Counted from the stretch's first letter, positions 14,918 through 23,893 are shown. The stretch is DNA of 64,000 nucleotides from Verrucomicrobiaceae bacterium UBA1938 (GCA_002336895.1 DDFC01000032.1:186001-250000), one strand, 5' to 3'. Program-made: numbers and translations. The notes: generated by a model from the letters alone, not told the origin.

Positions 14918-16021
14918 ATGAAAACACGCCGCCACTTTCTCTCCGGGCTCGCCACTGCAGCCGCCGCCACCTTCACCGAAACGCTGCGCGCCGCCCCCGA
15001 TCCCAAAAAGGACGTCGTCATCGGCCACGGCACCCACCGCTACAAGGTGAACAAGGAATGGGTTCCCGCAGGCCAGGGCCGCCACCACCCCATCCTCAAC
15101 TGCCACGAAATGGTCCAGGTCAAAGACGGCCGCCTCTTCATGATCGGAGACCACTGGGACAACCAGATGCTCATCTTCAAGCCGGACGGCACCATCCTCG
15201 ACTCCTGGGGCTCCGTCTGGCCCGGCGGGCACGGCCTCACACTCGACCATGAAAACGGCGAGGAGTTCCTCTTCGTAACCGACAGCGGCCTCTGGAAGTC
15301 CGGCAGCGGCGGCTACCGCCAGACCGGCCGCGTCACCAAGATCGATCTCACAGGGAAGGAAATCTTTTCCATCAGCCACCCCATGAGCGTCGGTGCCTAT
15401 GAGCCGGACATGGTCTTCAATCCCACCGAAACCGCCATCGCGCCAAACGGCGACATCTACGTAGTGGACGGCTACGGATCGCAGTATGTCCTCCGCTACG
15501 ACTCCCGCGGCCGTTTCATCCAGCGCTTCGGCGGCAAGGAGGGCGTGCCCGCAGAGCAGCGCCTCAACAACGCCCACGGCATCGCCATCGACACCCGCCA
15601 GGGCGTGGACAAGGCCACCGTCATCGTCACCTCCCGCGCCGACAACTGCTTCCGCCGTTTCACCCTCGACGGCAAATACCTCGAAACCCTCCCCGTCCCC
15701 GGCGCCATGGTCTGCCGCCCTGTGATCTCCGGCCAGGAGCTCTACGCGGGTGTCTGCTGGTCCAAAACACCGGAAATCAACAAGCTGCCACAAAACCCCA
15801 GCGGCTTCACCGTCGTGCTCGATGCTGCAGGCAAAGTCATCAGCGCTCCTGGAGGAAGCGAACCCGTCTATGAAGACGGCAAACTCAAGCCCCTCATCCA
15901 GGCCGAACGTATTTTTGATCACGGGCACGATGTCTGCGTCCTCGAAAACGGCGATCTCATCGTCTGCCAGTGGAACGCCTTCCAGACCTACCCCATCAAG
16001 CTCGAAAAAATCGCCGCCTGA
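14918..16021 (+). CDS. Tat-exported NHL/six-bladed beta-propeller protein
   Basis: A 367-residue protein from the ATG at 14918. Its signal (MKTRRHFLSGLATAAAATF) has the twin arginine and hydrophobic core typical of Tat substrates, which suggests periplasmic export in folded form. The mature part shows repeated propeller-blade motifs: LFMIGDHWDNQMLIFKPDGT followed by ILDSWG, EFLFVTDSGLWKSG, NGDIYVVDGYGSQYVLRYDS with GRFIQRFGG, AHGIAIDTRQG, DNCFRRFTLDGKYLET and GHDVCVLENGDLIVCQWN. NHL-type proteins of this kind bind ligands or act as lyases/hydrolases; the substrate is unknown. The start is favoured over an upstream in-frame TTG at 14879 because it begins the Tat signal directly. It starts 42 bp after the kinase gene. 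Confidence 0.8.
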   Translation: MKTRRHFLSGLATAAAATFTETLRAAPDPKKDVVIGHGTHRYKVNKEWVPAGQGRHHPILNCHEMVQVKDGRLFMIGDHWDNQMLIFKPDGTILDSWGSVWPGGHGLTLDHENGEEFLFVTDSGLWKSGSGGYRQTGRVTKIDLTGKEIFSISHPMSVGAYEPDMVFNPTETAIAPNGDIYVVDGYGSQYVLRYDSRGRFIQRFGGKEGVPAEQRLNNAHGIAIDTRQGVDKATVIVTSRADNCFRRFTLDGKYLETLPVPGAMVCRPVISGQELYAGVCWSKTPEINKLPQNPSGFTVVLDAAGKVISAPGGSEPVYEDGKLKPLIQAERIFDHGHDVCVLENGDLIVCQWNAFQTYPIKLEKIAA

Positions 16022-16062
16022 CCGCCTCGAAATCATTTCTGGCTTTACGAGCGGGGTTTTTT
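16022..16062 (+). terminator. Possible terminator after the propeller gene
   Basis: An imperfect stem (CCGcCTCG paired with CGAGCGG, one bulged base) with an 18-nt loop, followed by GGTTTTTT. It lies immediately after the stop codon. The stem is weak, so confidence is limited. Confidence 0.4.
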
Positions 16063-16105
16063 GCTGAATCCGACACAACTCCGCGCCATTTCCCGCCATT
16101 AAATA

Positions 16106-16684
16106 ATGAAGTATCTCACCATCGTGCGTCATGCCAAGTCCAGCTGGGGTCAGCCCGGTCTGGCCGACCATGACCGCCCGCTGAATGAGCGCGGAAAGAA
16201 GGCCGCTCCTGCCGTCGCTAATTTCCTCCACCGCACCTACTTCGGCGGTGGCGACTCCCCTCCTCTTCTCCCGCTTCCTGATCGCATCATCACCAGCACC
16301 GCCCTGCGCGCACTGAGCACTGCACAGATCATGCGGGAGGTTTTTGCCATGCCAGTCGAGAAGCTGCGTCTGGAATCCAGACTTTACCTCGCTGAAGCAG
16401 ACACCATCCTCGATGTCATGCGTGGTTTCGAGGAAAGCTGGCACCACGCCATGATCTTTGGCCACAACCCTGGTCTGCACGACTTTGCCGATCACATCCT
16501 CGCCCGCGCCAACATTCCCAAAGTTCCCACCTGCACAGCAGTCATCATGGCCCTGCCTCACGAGTTTTGGGGTCTTGCTGACTGGAACGAGGCCCAGCTC
16601 ATCGGCTACATCACCCCAAAATCCCTCGAACGCCGCTTCCCCGAGCTCTATGCCGGAATCTCACGTGACGATGGCGATGATTAG
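16106..16684 (+). CDS. SixA-like histidine phosphatase
   Basis: A 192-residue histidine-phosphatase-superfamily protein. The N-terminal VRHAKSSWGQPGLADHDRP contains the RHxK-type catalytic motif (Arg8, His9) and the RPLNERGKKAAP segment of SixA phosphohistidine phosphatases. Other features are IITSTALRALSTAQIM, LYLAEADTILDVM and a second catalytic-type His in HHAMIFGHNPGLHDFADHI. SixA proteins remove phosphate from phosphohistidine in phosphotransfer or PTS proteins. Nothing nearby identifies the substrate; the hybrid kinase two genes upstream is suggestive only. Confidence 0.88.
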   Translation: MKYLTIVRHAKSSWGQPGLADHDRPLNERGKKAAPAVANFLHRTYFGGGDSPPLLPLPDRIITSTALRALSTAQIMREVFAMPVEKLRLESRLYLAEADTILDVMRGFEESWHHAMIFGHNPGLHDFADHILARANIPKVPTCTAVIMALPHEFWGLADWNEAQLIGYITPKSLERRFPELYAGISRDDGDD

Positions 16685-16761
16685 CACCATCGAGCATCCA
16701 ACTTATTTGAATATAAAAGTAATGACTGGCGTATGAAGACAATTGGAGTTATTCACAACTA

Positions 16762-16947
16762 ATGAAACAAAAACTGGAAGTCATCGAGCTCGCGGCCATT
16801 CGCATCGCCAGCGGTAACGAACTTCCCAGGAGCACGGCAGACAACCTTAATCTGCTGCTCACCAATCTGGTCAATCTTCTCAAGCGACAGCAGGATGAGA
16901 TAGAGTTCCTCCGGCGCAGCGTGCAGGAATGCAAAAGCTGCCAGTAG
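16762..16947 (+). CDS. Small coiled-coil protein, unknown function
   Basis: A 61-residue ORF with a plausible TTGGAG site 13 bp upstream of the ATG. Residues about 26-55 show leucine-type heptads (LNLLLTNLVNLLKRQQDEIE then FLRRSV) and it ends in ECKSCQ with two cysteines. It may dimerise through the coiled coil. No family was recognised. Confidence 0.5.
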   Translation: MKQKLEVIELAAIRIASGNELPRSTADNLNLLLTNLVNLLKRQQDEIEFLRRSVQECKSCQ

Positions 16948-16974
16948 AGGGCACAAGAAGGCTTGTCGGCACTT

Positions 16975-17862
16975 TTAAGCTCCCACCCGGCTCCGGTGCT
17001 CGCTGGGACGCCAGCCAATCCACTTCTTGAAGGTGTTGCTGAAGACAAACGGGTTCTGATAGCCCACCTCATGGGAGATGGTCTCCACTTTGAGGTTCGT
17101 GGTGGAAAGCAGTTCAGCCGCCTTGCGCATGCGCAACCATGTCACGTGGTGCATCGGTGTGCGTCCAAGAGTGCGGCGACAGAGGCGGCGCAGATGCTCG
17201 GCGCTGACATGGGCCTGATGAGCCAGTTCGTCCAAAGTCCAGTCATAGCCGACGTTTGCGGAAACCTTCTCCCAGATTCGGTGCAGACGGTCATCCACCT
17301 GCCACGGCTGGGCAAAACGTTCGATGTAGTGCTGGATCAGCTCCACCCAGTGAAACATGGCCGCAGGCTGGGCCGAGCGCCCAGCTTCTTCGACGAGTCC
17401 CTCGATGGCGTTCCACAATGCCTCGCCTGAAAATGGGGCCATGAGGGGGGAGCTGCTGCTGAGGATGGGGGTCTGCTCCGGCTGCTGTTCATAGCGCACC
17501 CAGCAGCAGCGCCAGACCTTGCCGGGCACGGCATGGAAGGCGTTCACCATGAATGGTGGCAGGGCCACGGCCATTCCGGCCGAGCACTTTTTCCAAGCAC
17601 CGTCCACCAGCACACGCCCCTCCCCCTCCAGGCAGGCCAGGAAATAGAGTCCCCCCTGATGCATGCGCACAATGCGGTAGGGCGCACGCGCCGTCATGAT
17701 GCCAGCATGTGCGATGCGGTGCGTGGCCAGCGTGGCGCACAGCGGGGCGCTGCGCAGCCAGGAGCGCGTGTCCCGCTCCGACCCACGTACCATGCGGTAC
17801 TGGGTCTCCGCTCCGTGGGTGTGCGTTTCGGATAGCTCTTGGATGGCAGTTCGTGCGTGCAT
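16975..17862 (-). CDS. AraC-family transcriptional regulator
   Basis: A 295-residue regulator from the ATG at 17862. An upstream start at 17940 is open but would be encoded by the repeat array. The N-terminal half is a cupin-type sensing domain (YFLACLEGEGRVLVDGAWKK then CSAGMAVALPPF). The C-terminal two helix-turn-helix motifs are clear: WTLDELAHQAHVSAEHLRRL and KVETISHEVGYQNPFVFSNT followed by FKKWIGWRPSEHR. It is divergent from the PEP-hydrolase-family gene, and the 110 bp between them holds an inverted decamer array. It probably controls that gene and itself. The inducer is unknown; a small organic acid or sugar would be usual for the family. Confidence 0.9.
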   Translation of the reverse strand: MHARTAIQELSETHTHGAETQYRMVRGSERDTRSWLRSAPLCATLATHRIAHAGIMTARAPYRIVRMHQGGLYFLACLEGEGRVLVDGAWKKCSAGMAVALPPFMVNAFHAVPGKVWRCCWVRYEQQPEQTPILSSSSPLMAPFSGEALWNAIEGLVEEAGRSAQPAAMFHWVELIQHYIERFAQPWQVDDRLHRIWEKVSANVGYDWTLDELAHQAHVSAEHLRRLCRRTLGRTPMHHVTWLRMRKAAELLSTTNLKVETISHEVGYQNPFVFSNTFKKWIGWRPSEHRSRVGA

Positions 17863-17870
17863 GTGAAGCC

Positions 17871-17961
17871 GTTTACGGTTGTTTACAGTCGTTGACGGTG
17901 GTTGACCGTTGTTTTCAAAACCACTGTCAACGACCGTCAACCATCGTCAACAACCGCAAAC
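17871..17961. promoter_or_regulatory. Inverted array of eight decamer repeats between divergent genes
   Basis: Four direct decamers on the left (GTTTACGGTT, GTTTACAGTC, GTTGACGGTG, GTTGACCGTT; 17871-17910), a palindromic centre GTTTTCAAAAC (17911-17921), and four decamers in the opposite orientation on the right (17922-17961; read on the minus strand GTTTGCGGTT, GTTGACGATG, GTTGACGGTC, GTTGACAGTG). The consensus is GTTKACNGTN. The 10-bp period puts each unit on about the same face of the helix. It starts 8 bp from the araC-type start and ends 11 bp before the PEP-hydrolase start. It contains many TTGAC (-35-like) sequences on both strands. It is probably an operator, but unusually symmetric and long. 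Confidence 0.75.
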
Positions 17962-17972
17962 TTCTACCTGCC

Positions 17973-18836
17973 ATGCCCAATCCCTGGACCGGAATCGGAA
18001 ATCCCTACACCAAGCAAGAAGTCGTGGACCGCCTCAAGGCCACCCGCGCCAAAGGCGAGCCGATCATCGCTGCAGGGGCAGGCACGGGCATCAGCGCGAA
18101 GTTCATTGAAAAGGGCGGCGCGGATTTGATCATCATCTACAACAGCGGCCGTTTTCGCATGATGGGCCATGGCAGCACCTGCGGCCTCATGGCCTATGGA
18201 GACGCCAACGCCATCGCCATGGAAATCGGCGAGTATGAGGTGCTCCCCGTGGTCAAGGAGATCCCGGTTGTCTGCGGCGTGCATGCCACGGACCCCCGCC
18301 GCCGCATGTGGCACTGGCTGGGCCGTGTCAAAGAAATGGGCTTTTCCGGGGTCAACAACTTCCCCACCCACACCATTGTGGACGGGCATTTCCGCGGCGT
18401 GCTGGAAGAAACCGGCATGAGTGTGGAAAAGGAGTTTGAAATGGTCGGTCTGGCCACGCGCATGGATCTCTTTAGCATCGTTTATGTGGCCACCCCCGAG
18501 GAGGCCGTGAAAATGGCCCAGAATGGGGCGGATGCGATCATCGCCCACGTCGGCACCACCGTGGGAGGCAGCATTGGCGTGACGAATGCCGTGGTAAGCT
18601 GGGACCACACTGTGAAGATCACCCAGGAGATCATCGACGCCGCCAAGAGCGTGAATCCGAACGTTTTCACCCTGACCCACGGCGGCCCGATCAACACCCC
18701 CAAGGACGTGGAATTCATCCTGAGCAAGACCTCAGCCGATGGCTTTGTGGGAGCCAGCAGCCTGGAACGAATGGGGGTGGAAGACTCACTGACCAGCCTG
18801 ACAAGGGAGTTCAAACGCGTCCCGATCGGGCGCTAA
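17973..18836 (+). CDS. PEP-hydrolase-family TIM-barrel protein
   Basis: A 287-residue protein resembling the phosphoenolpyruvate hydrolase-like/TIM-barrel signal-transduction family (the family of PF09370 as I recall it). Visible motifs: IIAAGAGTGISAKFIEKGGA, LIIIYNSGRFRMMGHGSTCG then LMAYGDANAIAMEIG, PVVCGVHATDPRRRMWHWL, VNNFPTHTIVDGHFRGVLEE, MAQNGADAIIAHVGTTVGGS and ADGFVGASSLERM. These correspond to successive strand-loop segments of the barrel. The start at 17973 follows family length; an open frame continues upstream through the repeat array. The partner Tm-1-like gene, often beside it in other genomes, is absent. It is probably regulated by the divergent AraC protein. Confidence 0.8.
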   Translation: MPNPWTGIGNPYTKQEVVDRLKATRAKGEPIIAAGAGTGISAKFIEKGGADLIIIYNSGRFRMMGHGSTCGLMAYGDANAIAMEIGEYEVLPVVKEIPVVCGVHATDPRRRMWHWLGRVKEMGFSGVNNFPTHTIVDGHFRGVLEETGMSVEKEFEMVGLATRMDLFSIVYVATPEEAVKMAQNGADAIIAHVGTTVGGSIGVTNAVVSWDHTVKITQEIIDAAKSVNPNVFTLTHGGPINTPKDVEFILSKTSADGFVGASSLERMGVEDSLTSLTREFKRVPIGR

Positions 18837-18888
18837 CTCCCCGGATTTCAGGCGTCTAAGTGTGCCTTTAGCCCAAGCGAAACGCATT

Positions 18889-18916
18889 TTGCAAAAAAAT
18901 TACCGGCGTGTATGCT
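18889..18916 (+). promoter_or_regulatory. Candidate sigma70-type promoter of ftsH
   Basis: TTGCAA (18889-18894), 16-bp spacer, TATGCT (18911-18916), 36 bp before the ftsH ATG. A GTTAC-TTTGTT-GTAAC inverted repeat (18926-18941) lies just downstream of the -10 box and could be an operator or 5' UTR hairpin. Confidence 0.45.
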
Positions 18917-18952
18917 TGGACCCGCGTTACTTTGTTGTAACACCCCCCGCTC

Positions 18953-21100
18953 ATGTCCGACGACCCTTTTAACAATCGCTCCGACGGCCCAGGCCGTCGC
19001 AACCAGGATCCGCAGTTCAACTGGCGCGGCTTCATGCTCTTCGCGCTCGCGATCACGCTGCTGATCTCGGGCTTCGTGATGAACAAGGGGCTGGCCGGAA
19101 GCCGCAAGGTGCTGAACTACGCGGAATTCAAGGCCATCGTCGAGAACAACGGCATTGATCCCAAGCAAAAGCTCGAACTCGTCAATCTCGACACCACCTC
19201 GGAGCAGACCATCCGGGGCTGGTACTTCCCCGCCCAATTGCAGAAATCTCCGCAGGTAGCGAAATCGGGCGAACCCGAAGCAGCCGCCCCTACGGACCTG
19301 AGCAAGCCCATCATCATCGAACCCGCCAAGGACGAGACTGCCAAAAGCCCGGCGGTCGGCAATGTTGGTGACTCGAAGCAGTTTTCTGTGGCCGTGAACA
19401 TCGAGTTCCAGAAAGAGGAACTGCACAAGATGCTGGATGCCCACAAGCTGGTGCTCATCCCAGTCTATGAAAACGAGATGTGGTCTTCCCTCATCGGCTT
19501 CCTGCTGCCGCTGCTGGTCATTCTGGCCTTCTTCTACTTCCTGGTGCGTCAGCAGCTCCGCAGCGCTGGCCGTGGAGCCATGAGCTTCGGCAAGAGCAAG
19601 GCCAAGATGCTGGCCCAGGACCGCAACAAAGTCACCTTCAAGGACGTGGCAGGCGTGGAGGAAGCCAAGGAAGAAGTGCAGGAGATCGTCGAGTTCCTCA
19701 AGGACCCGAAGAAGTTCCAGCGCCTGGGCGGCAAGATCCCCAAAGGCGTGCTAATGACCGGCCCTCCCGGCACCGGCAAGACCCTGCTGGCCAAGGCCAT
19801 CGCTGGCGAGGCCGATGTGCCGTTCTTCAGCATCAGCGGCTCTGACTTCGTGGAAATGTTTGTCGGCGTGGGCGCCAGCCGTGTGCGCGACATGTTTGAG
19901 CAGGGCAAAAAGAACGCCCCCTGCCTGATCTTCATCGACGAAATCGACGCCGTGGGCCGCCATCGTGGTCATGGCATGGGCGGTGGTCACGATGAACGTG
20001 AACAGACCCTGAACGCCCTGCTGGTTGAGATGGACGGTTTCGACACCCAGGAAGGCATCATCATCATCGCTGCCACGAACCGCGCTGACGTGCTGGACCC
20101 TGCACTGCTGCGCCCGGGCCGCTTTGACCGCCAGGTGACCGTGAATCTGCCCGACGTGAAGGGCCGCGAGGAAATCCTGCGCGTGCACGCCAAGAAGGTG
20201 AAACTGGCTGACAGCGCCGACCTTTCCAAGATCGCCCGAGGCACCCCTGGCTTCTCCGGTGCCGAGTTGGCCAACCTGCTCAACGAGGCCGCCCTGCTGG
20301 CCGCGCGCAAGAACATGAAGTCCATCACCAATCCCGAGCTGGAAGAAGCCCGTGACAAGGTGCGCTGGGGCCGCGAGCGCCGCAGCATGGCCCTGACCGA
20401 GAAGGAGAAGGAAAACACCGCCTACCATGAGGCCGGCCACGCCATCCTAAACGAGGTCCTGGAACACACTGATCCTCTGCACAAAGTCACCATCATCCCC
20501 CGTGGCCCAGCTCTTGGTGTCACCATGATGCTGCCTGAGGAAGACAAGTTCACCCATCGTAAAAGCGAGCTCATCGACAACCTCATTGTCACCATGGGCG
20601 GCCGTGTGGCGGAGGAAATCCAGTTCGGAGACGTGACGAGCGGCGCCAGCGGAGACATCCACATGGCCTCCCGCATTGCCCGCAACATGATCTGCTCCTG
20701 GGGAATGAGCGACAAGCTGGGCATGGTGGAATACGGCGAAAATGAGAGCGCCGGCTTCATGGGCCGCGGCAGCAGCAACTACAGCCCTGACACCGCGCAG
20801 AAGATCGACGAGGAAGTGAAGCGCCTCATCGATGGTGCCTACGCCAAGGCCAAGGACATCCTCCTCCAGCACAAGGACAAGCTGGATGCCCTGGCCCACG
20901 CCCTGCTCGAATACGAGACGCTCGACGGCTCCCACATCAAGGAAATCATGGAGCACGGCCGCCTCATCAATCCGCCTGAGAACAAGAGCAAGCCGCCGCC
21001 CCCGCCACCGCTGCCGAAGGCCAGCGACGCCCGCCCCGTGAAACGTGAAGACGAAGACGAAGGCGGCCTGGCACCTGGGCTGACCGGAGTGCCTGCCTAA
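18953..21100 (+). CDS. ftsH: ATP-dependent membrane zinc metalloprotease FtsH
   Basis: A 715-residue AAA+ protease that extracts and degrades membrane and short-lived cytoplasmic proteins. TM1 is at about residues 26-43 and TM2 at 178-198, with the periplasmic domain between them. The AAA domain has Walker A GPPGTGKT (270-277), Walker B LIFIDE (325-330), an SRH (ATNRADVLDPALLRPGRFDR) and the FtsH pore motif FVEMFVGVGASR. The protease domain has zinc ligands His492, His496 in YHEAGH. A Pro-rich, then acidic tail (SKPPPPPPLPKAS, REDEDEGG) follows the usual end. The periplasmic domain (about 130 residues) is longer than in E. coli FtsH. It is transcribed alone, from a candidate promoter to a strong terminator. 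Confidence 0.96.
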   Translation: MSDDPFNNRSDGPGRRNQDPQFNWRGFMLFALAITLLISGFVMNKGLAGSRKVLNYAEFKAIVENNGIDPKQKLELVNLDTTSEQTIRGWYFPAQLQKSPQVAKSGEPEAAAPTDLSKPIIIEPAKDETAKSPAVGNVGDSKQFSVAVNIEFQKEELHKMLDAHKLVLIPVYENEMWSSLIGFLLPLLVILAFFYFLVRQQLRSAGRGAMSFGKSKAKMLAQDRNKVTFKDVAGVEEAKEEVQEIVEFLKDPKKFQRLGGKIPKGVLMTGPPGTGKTLLAKAIAGEADVPFFSISGSDFVEMFVGVGASRVRDMFEQGKKNAPCLIFIDEIDAVGRHRGHGMGGGHDEREQTLNALLVEMDGFDTQEGIIIIAATNRADVLDPALLRPGRFDRQVTVNLPDVKGREEILRVHAKKVKLADSADLSKIARGTPGFSGAELANLLNEAALLAARKNMKSITNPELEEARDKVRWGRERRSMALTEKEKENTAYHEAGHAILNEVLEHTDPLHKVTIIPRGPALGVTMMLPEEDKFTHRKSELIDNLIVTMGGRVAEEIQFGDVTSGASGDIHMASRIARNMICSWGMSDKLGMVEYGENESAGFMGRGSSNYSPDTAQKIDEEVKRLIDGAYAKAKDILLQHKDKLDALAHALLEYETLDGSHIKEIMEHGRLINPPENKSKPPPPPPLPKASDARPVKREDEDEGGLAPGLTGVPA

Positions 21101-21118
21101 TGCTGAATGATTGAAGAA

Positions 21119-21144
21119 GGGGAGCCAGCAGGCTCCCCTTTTTT
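21119..21144 (+). terminator. Rho-independent terminator of ftsH
   Basis: GGGGAGCC, loop AGCA, GGCTCCCC, then TTTTTT. A perfect 8-bp stem beginning 18 bp after the ftsH stop. The T-tract reaches the stop codon of the convergent rapA-like gene. Confidence 0.93.
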
Positions 21145-23878
21145 ATTTCAACCGCAGCACCAGACGCACCGCATCCAGGCGCAGAGCACTGGCACTGATG
21201 GCGGCGGCGAGGGCATCGCGCTGATCACACAGGGCCGTGATTTCCTCAGGACGCACATGGGGATTGCGTGCCTGCAGGTCTTCCAGGCGGGAGATCTCTT
21301 CATCCAACTGCTTGCGCATGGCTGCCACAGCACGCTGCTGCAGTGTTTTGAGCTGAGCTTCCGCCAGCTGCTGCGCCTTGCCGAGCATGGTGGGCAGAAG
21401 CTTGTGGCGGACGGTTTCATTTTCGACCGTGCGGGTTGGGTCTCCCGCAGAAAGTCTGGCACGGGTGAAGGCGGGGTCGGCGCTGAGATCGCGCCCCTGA
21501 TGATCGACCGCCACGCGCAGAGGCGTGGCTGGCATGAAGCGTGCAGCATGCAGGGCGGGCGGGGCAATGCATTCGGCGACAAAGCACGTCTGCAGCACCA
21601 GCCCCTCTCCACCGGAGGCCTTCCAGAAAGCAAATCCGGCATTGCCGTCATGGGAGCCCAGCAGTGCATCAAGCGCCGCACAGACAAGCGGGTGATCCCA
21701 GGTGAGGAATGCCTCATGATCCCGCGATAGTGCACGCTCACGGTCAAATGAGAAAGTCAGGCCTTCCTCTGGCAAGGCAGGCAGGGCATCGGTGATGAGA
21801 TTGTCCGGCCTGATGTACCAGGTGCGGTCCGTCATCTCCTCCACGTGCATTCCCAGATGGTCCAGCAGGCGGATGAAGAAGCGCTCAAAATCGAGCCCTG
21901 CGTCAATGTCGCGAATGCGCTCGATCATTCGTGCCGCGAGCCTGGGCTTGCAGGAGTTGAGCTCCAGAAGGCGGTTGTGGCCACGCTCGAGTTTTTGGCG
22001 GACTTCCAGACGCAGCTTTTTGGAACGGCTGATGCAGTCGGCGAGCTTTGGAGAGTCAAAGGTCGTGCATAGATCCTCGATCTCTGCTGCAAAGCTGTGC
22101 AACAGCTGTGTGGCGCCCTGCAGGCTGTGCTCAAAGGCATCCAGCCCCTCGTGATACCATCGGGCGAGCACCTCCCCTTCCCCACCCAAGACAAACGGGA
22201 CGTGGATATTGATGGCCCCCTTCTGACCGATGCGGTCCAGGCGACCGATGCGCTGCTCCAGAAGCTCGGGATCGCGCGGCAGGTCATAAAGCACAAGGTG
22301 CTGGGCGAACTGGAAATTCCGCCCTTCACTGCCGATTTCCGAGCAGATCAGAATGCGTGCTCCTTCAGGATCGGCGAATGCAGCCGCATGGCGATCGCGC
22401 TGCATGAGAGTGAGCCCTTCGTGGAAGAGCACGGCGTGCACATTGATCTCCCGCAGAAGACGCTCGTGGATGTCTTCAGCGAGCTTGCGCGTGCGGCAGA
22501 TGAGCAGGACTTTGGACTCGCCCAGATCCCGGAGGGTGGCGGCCAGCCAGCGGATGAGGGTGTCCTCCGGAGTCGAGTCGGCCACGACCTCCAAACGCTT
22601 CAGGTGGCACTGGCGAGGGGGGAAGCCCTGAATGACAGCGCGGGTGTTTCTGAACATGACGCGCCCGGTGCCGAATTCATCGAGGAGGTCGGCCACGAGA
22701 CGCTGACGTGCTGATTCATCCCCACCTGCGAGCTGGGTGGCGTGCTGCTGCACCCGGGGGGAATGACTGGCAAAAAGCGTCTGATCCGCCTCATTCATTC
22801 CGCCCCCCTGCAGAATGCGGTCAACCACCTGTGCGACTTGCTCATAGCGGGTGGATTCGGCCAGAAAGGTCTGCAGATCGCCATAGCGATCCGGATCCAG
22901 CAGGCGAAGGCGTGCAAAATGCCCCTCGGCACCGAGCTGCTGCGGCGTAGCGGTGAGCAGCAGCACGCCAGGCGCACGACGGGCAATGGCCTCGACGACC
23001 TGATAGGCCACGCCCGGGGCCTCGACGGTCCATTCCAGGTGGTGTGCCTCGTCCACAATGAGGAGGTCCCAGGCGGCCTCGGCGGCCTGCTGGGCGCGCT
23101 TTTCCGAAGCACTGAGCAGGGAAAGCGGGCAAAGGACAAGCTGGCTGTCCATGAAGGGATTTCCCTCAGGATCCCCGGCCTCGATGGCGGCACAGCGCTC
23201 CTCATCAAAGAGGCTGAACATCAGGTTAAAGCGGCGCAGCAGCTCGACAAACCACTGATGTGGAAGGGCATCTGGAACCAGCACCAAGATGCGTGAGGCA
23301 CGCCCTGTGAGGTGCAGGCGGTGCAGTATAAGACCCGCCTCGATGGTCTTTCCTAGGCCAACCTCATCGGCCAGCAGGACACGCGGCAGCAGGCGGCCTG
23401 TGACGTCTGCGGCGATGGACATCTGATGAGGGATGGGATCGACACGGCCTCCGATAAATCCACGCACCGGCGAGGCCTGCATGCGGCAGCGCCATTCCAC
23501 AGCCTCGGCACGCAGGGCGTAGGCCTGGAGATCGTCCACGCTGGCGGAGAGGAGCCGCTCCTGCGGTCCGCCCAGGGCAAGGGTGTCTGCAAGATCCTCC
23601 TCGGGGACACATCTGGCCCCGCTGTGGTAGAGCAAGGTGCCGTGAAGACTGCTGACCGATTCGATTTGAAGCTCAGAGCCGTCTCGGAGTGTGATCTTGT
23701 CCCCTGCCTGGAAGCTGGCGCGGCGCAGTGGAGCCCCGCTGCGGGCGTAGCGGCGGGTTTCGCGCGCTGCGGGGAAGCGCAGATCGACGAAATTGCCTTC
23801 AATGCCAGTGACGATGCCAAGGCCCAGCTCTGGCTCGCTTTGGCTGGTCCAGCGCTGACCGGGTGTAATGGATTCCAT
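21143..23878 (-). CDS. rapA: RapA/HepA-like SWI2/SNF2 RNA polymerase-associated ATPase
   Basis: A 911-residue helicase-like protein. The N-terminal region (about 1-90) resembles RapA Tudor-like domains. Motif I is VLLADEVGLGKTIEAGLILH (Lys177 region), motif Ia ILVLVPDALPHQW, motif II LLIVDEAHHLEW (DEAH 276-279), motif III LLLTATPQQLG, and the C-terminal lobe includes ICRTRKLAEDIHERL, ILICSEIGSEGRNFQFAQHL then VLYDLPRDPELLEQRIGRLD RIGQ. Its C-terminus is RapA_C-like. RapA recycles RNA polymerase after termination. The length is close to E. coli RapA (about 968). It follows a small secreted-protein gene by 15 bp and is probably cotranscribed. A generic Snf2 ATPase is the alternative. Confidence 0.85.
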   Translation of the reverse strand: MESITPGQRWTSQSEPELGLGIVTGIEGNFVDLRFPAARETRRYARSGAPLRRASFQAGDKITLRDGSELQIESVSSLHGTLLYHSGARCVPEEDLADTLALGGPQERLLSASVDDLQAYALRAEAVEWRCRMQASPVRGFIGGRVDPIPHQMSIAADVTGRLLPRVLLADEVGLGKTIEAGLILHRLHLTGRASRILVLVPDALPHQWFVELLRRFNLMFSLFDEERCAAIEAGDPEGNPFMDSQLVLCPLSLLSASEKRAQQAAEAAWDLLIVDEAHHLEWTVEAPGVAYQVVEAIARRAPGVLLLTATPQQLGAEGHFARLRLLDPDRYGDLQTFLAESTRYEQVAQVVDRILQGGGMNEADQTLFASHSPRVQQHATQLAGGDESARQRLVADLLDEFGTGRVMFRNTRAVIQGFPPRQCHLKRLEVVADSTPEDTLIRWLAATLRDLGESKVLLICRTRKLAEDIHERLLREINVHAVLFHEGLTLMQRDRHAAAFADPEGARILICSEIGSEGRNFQFAQHLVLYDLPRDPELLEQRIGRLDRIGQKGAINIHVPFVLGGEGEVLARWYHEGLDAFEHSLQGATQLLHSFAAEIEDLCTTFDSPKLADCISRSKKLRLEVRQKLERGHNRLLELNSCKPRLAARMIERIRDIDAGLDFERFFIRLLDHLGMHVEEMTDRTWYIRPDNLITDALPALPEEGLTFSFDRERALSRDHEAFLTWDHPLVCAALDALLGSHDGNAGFAFWKASGGEGLVLQTCFVAECIAPPALHAARFMPATPLRVAVDHQGRDLSADPAFTRARLSAGDPTRTVENETVRHKLLPTMLGKAQQLAEAQLKTLQQRAVAAMRKQLDEEISRLEDLQARNPHVRPEEITALCDQRDALAAAISASALRLDAVRLVLRLK

Positions 23879-23893
23879 CCGTGGCCGGTGCTG

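Noticed and set aside
13178..16561. A 1127-codon minus-strand frame across the kinase, propeller and phosphatase genes
   Set aside because: Three recognisable plus-strand genes occupy the region with clear motifs. The antisense frame shows no domain and is a high-GC shadow.
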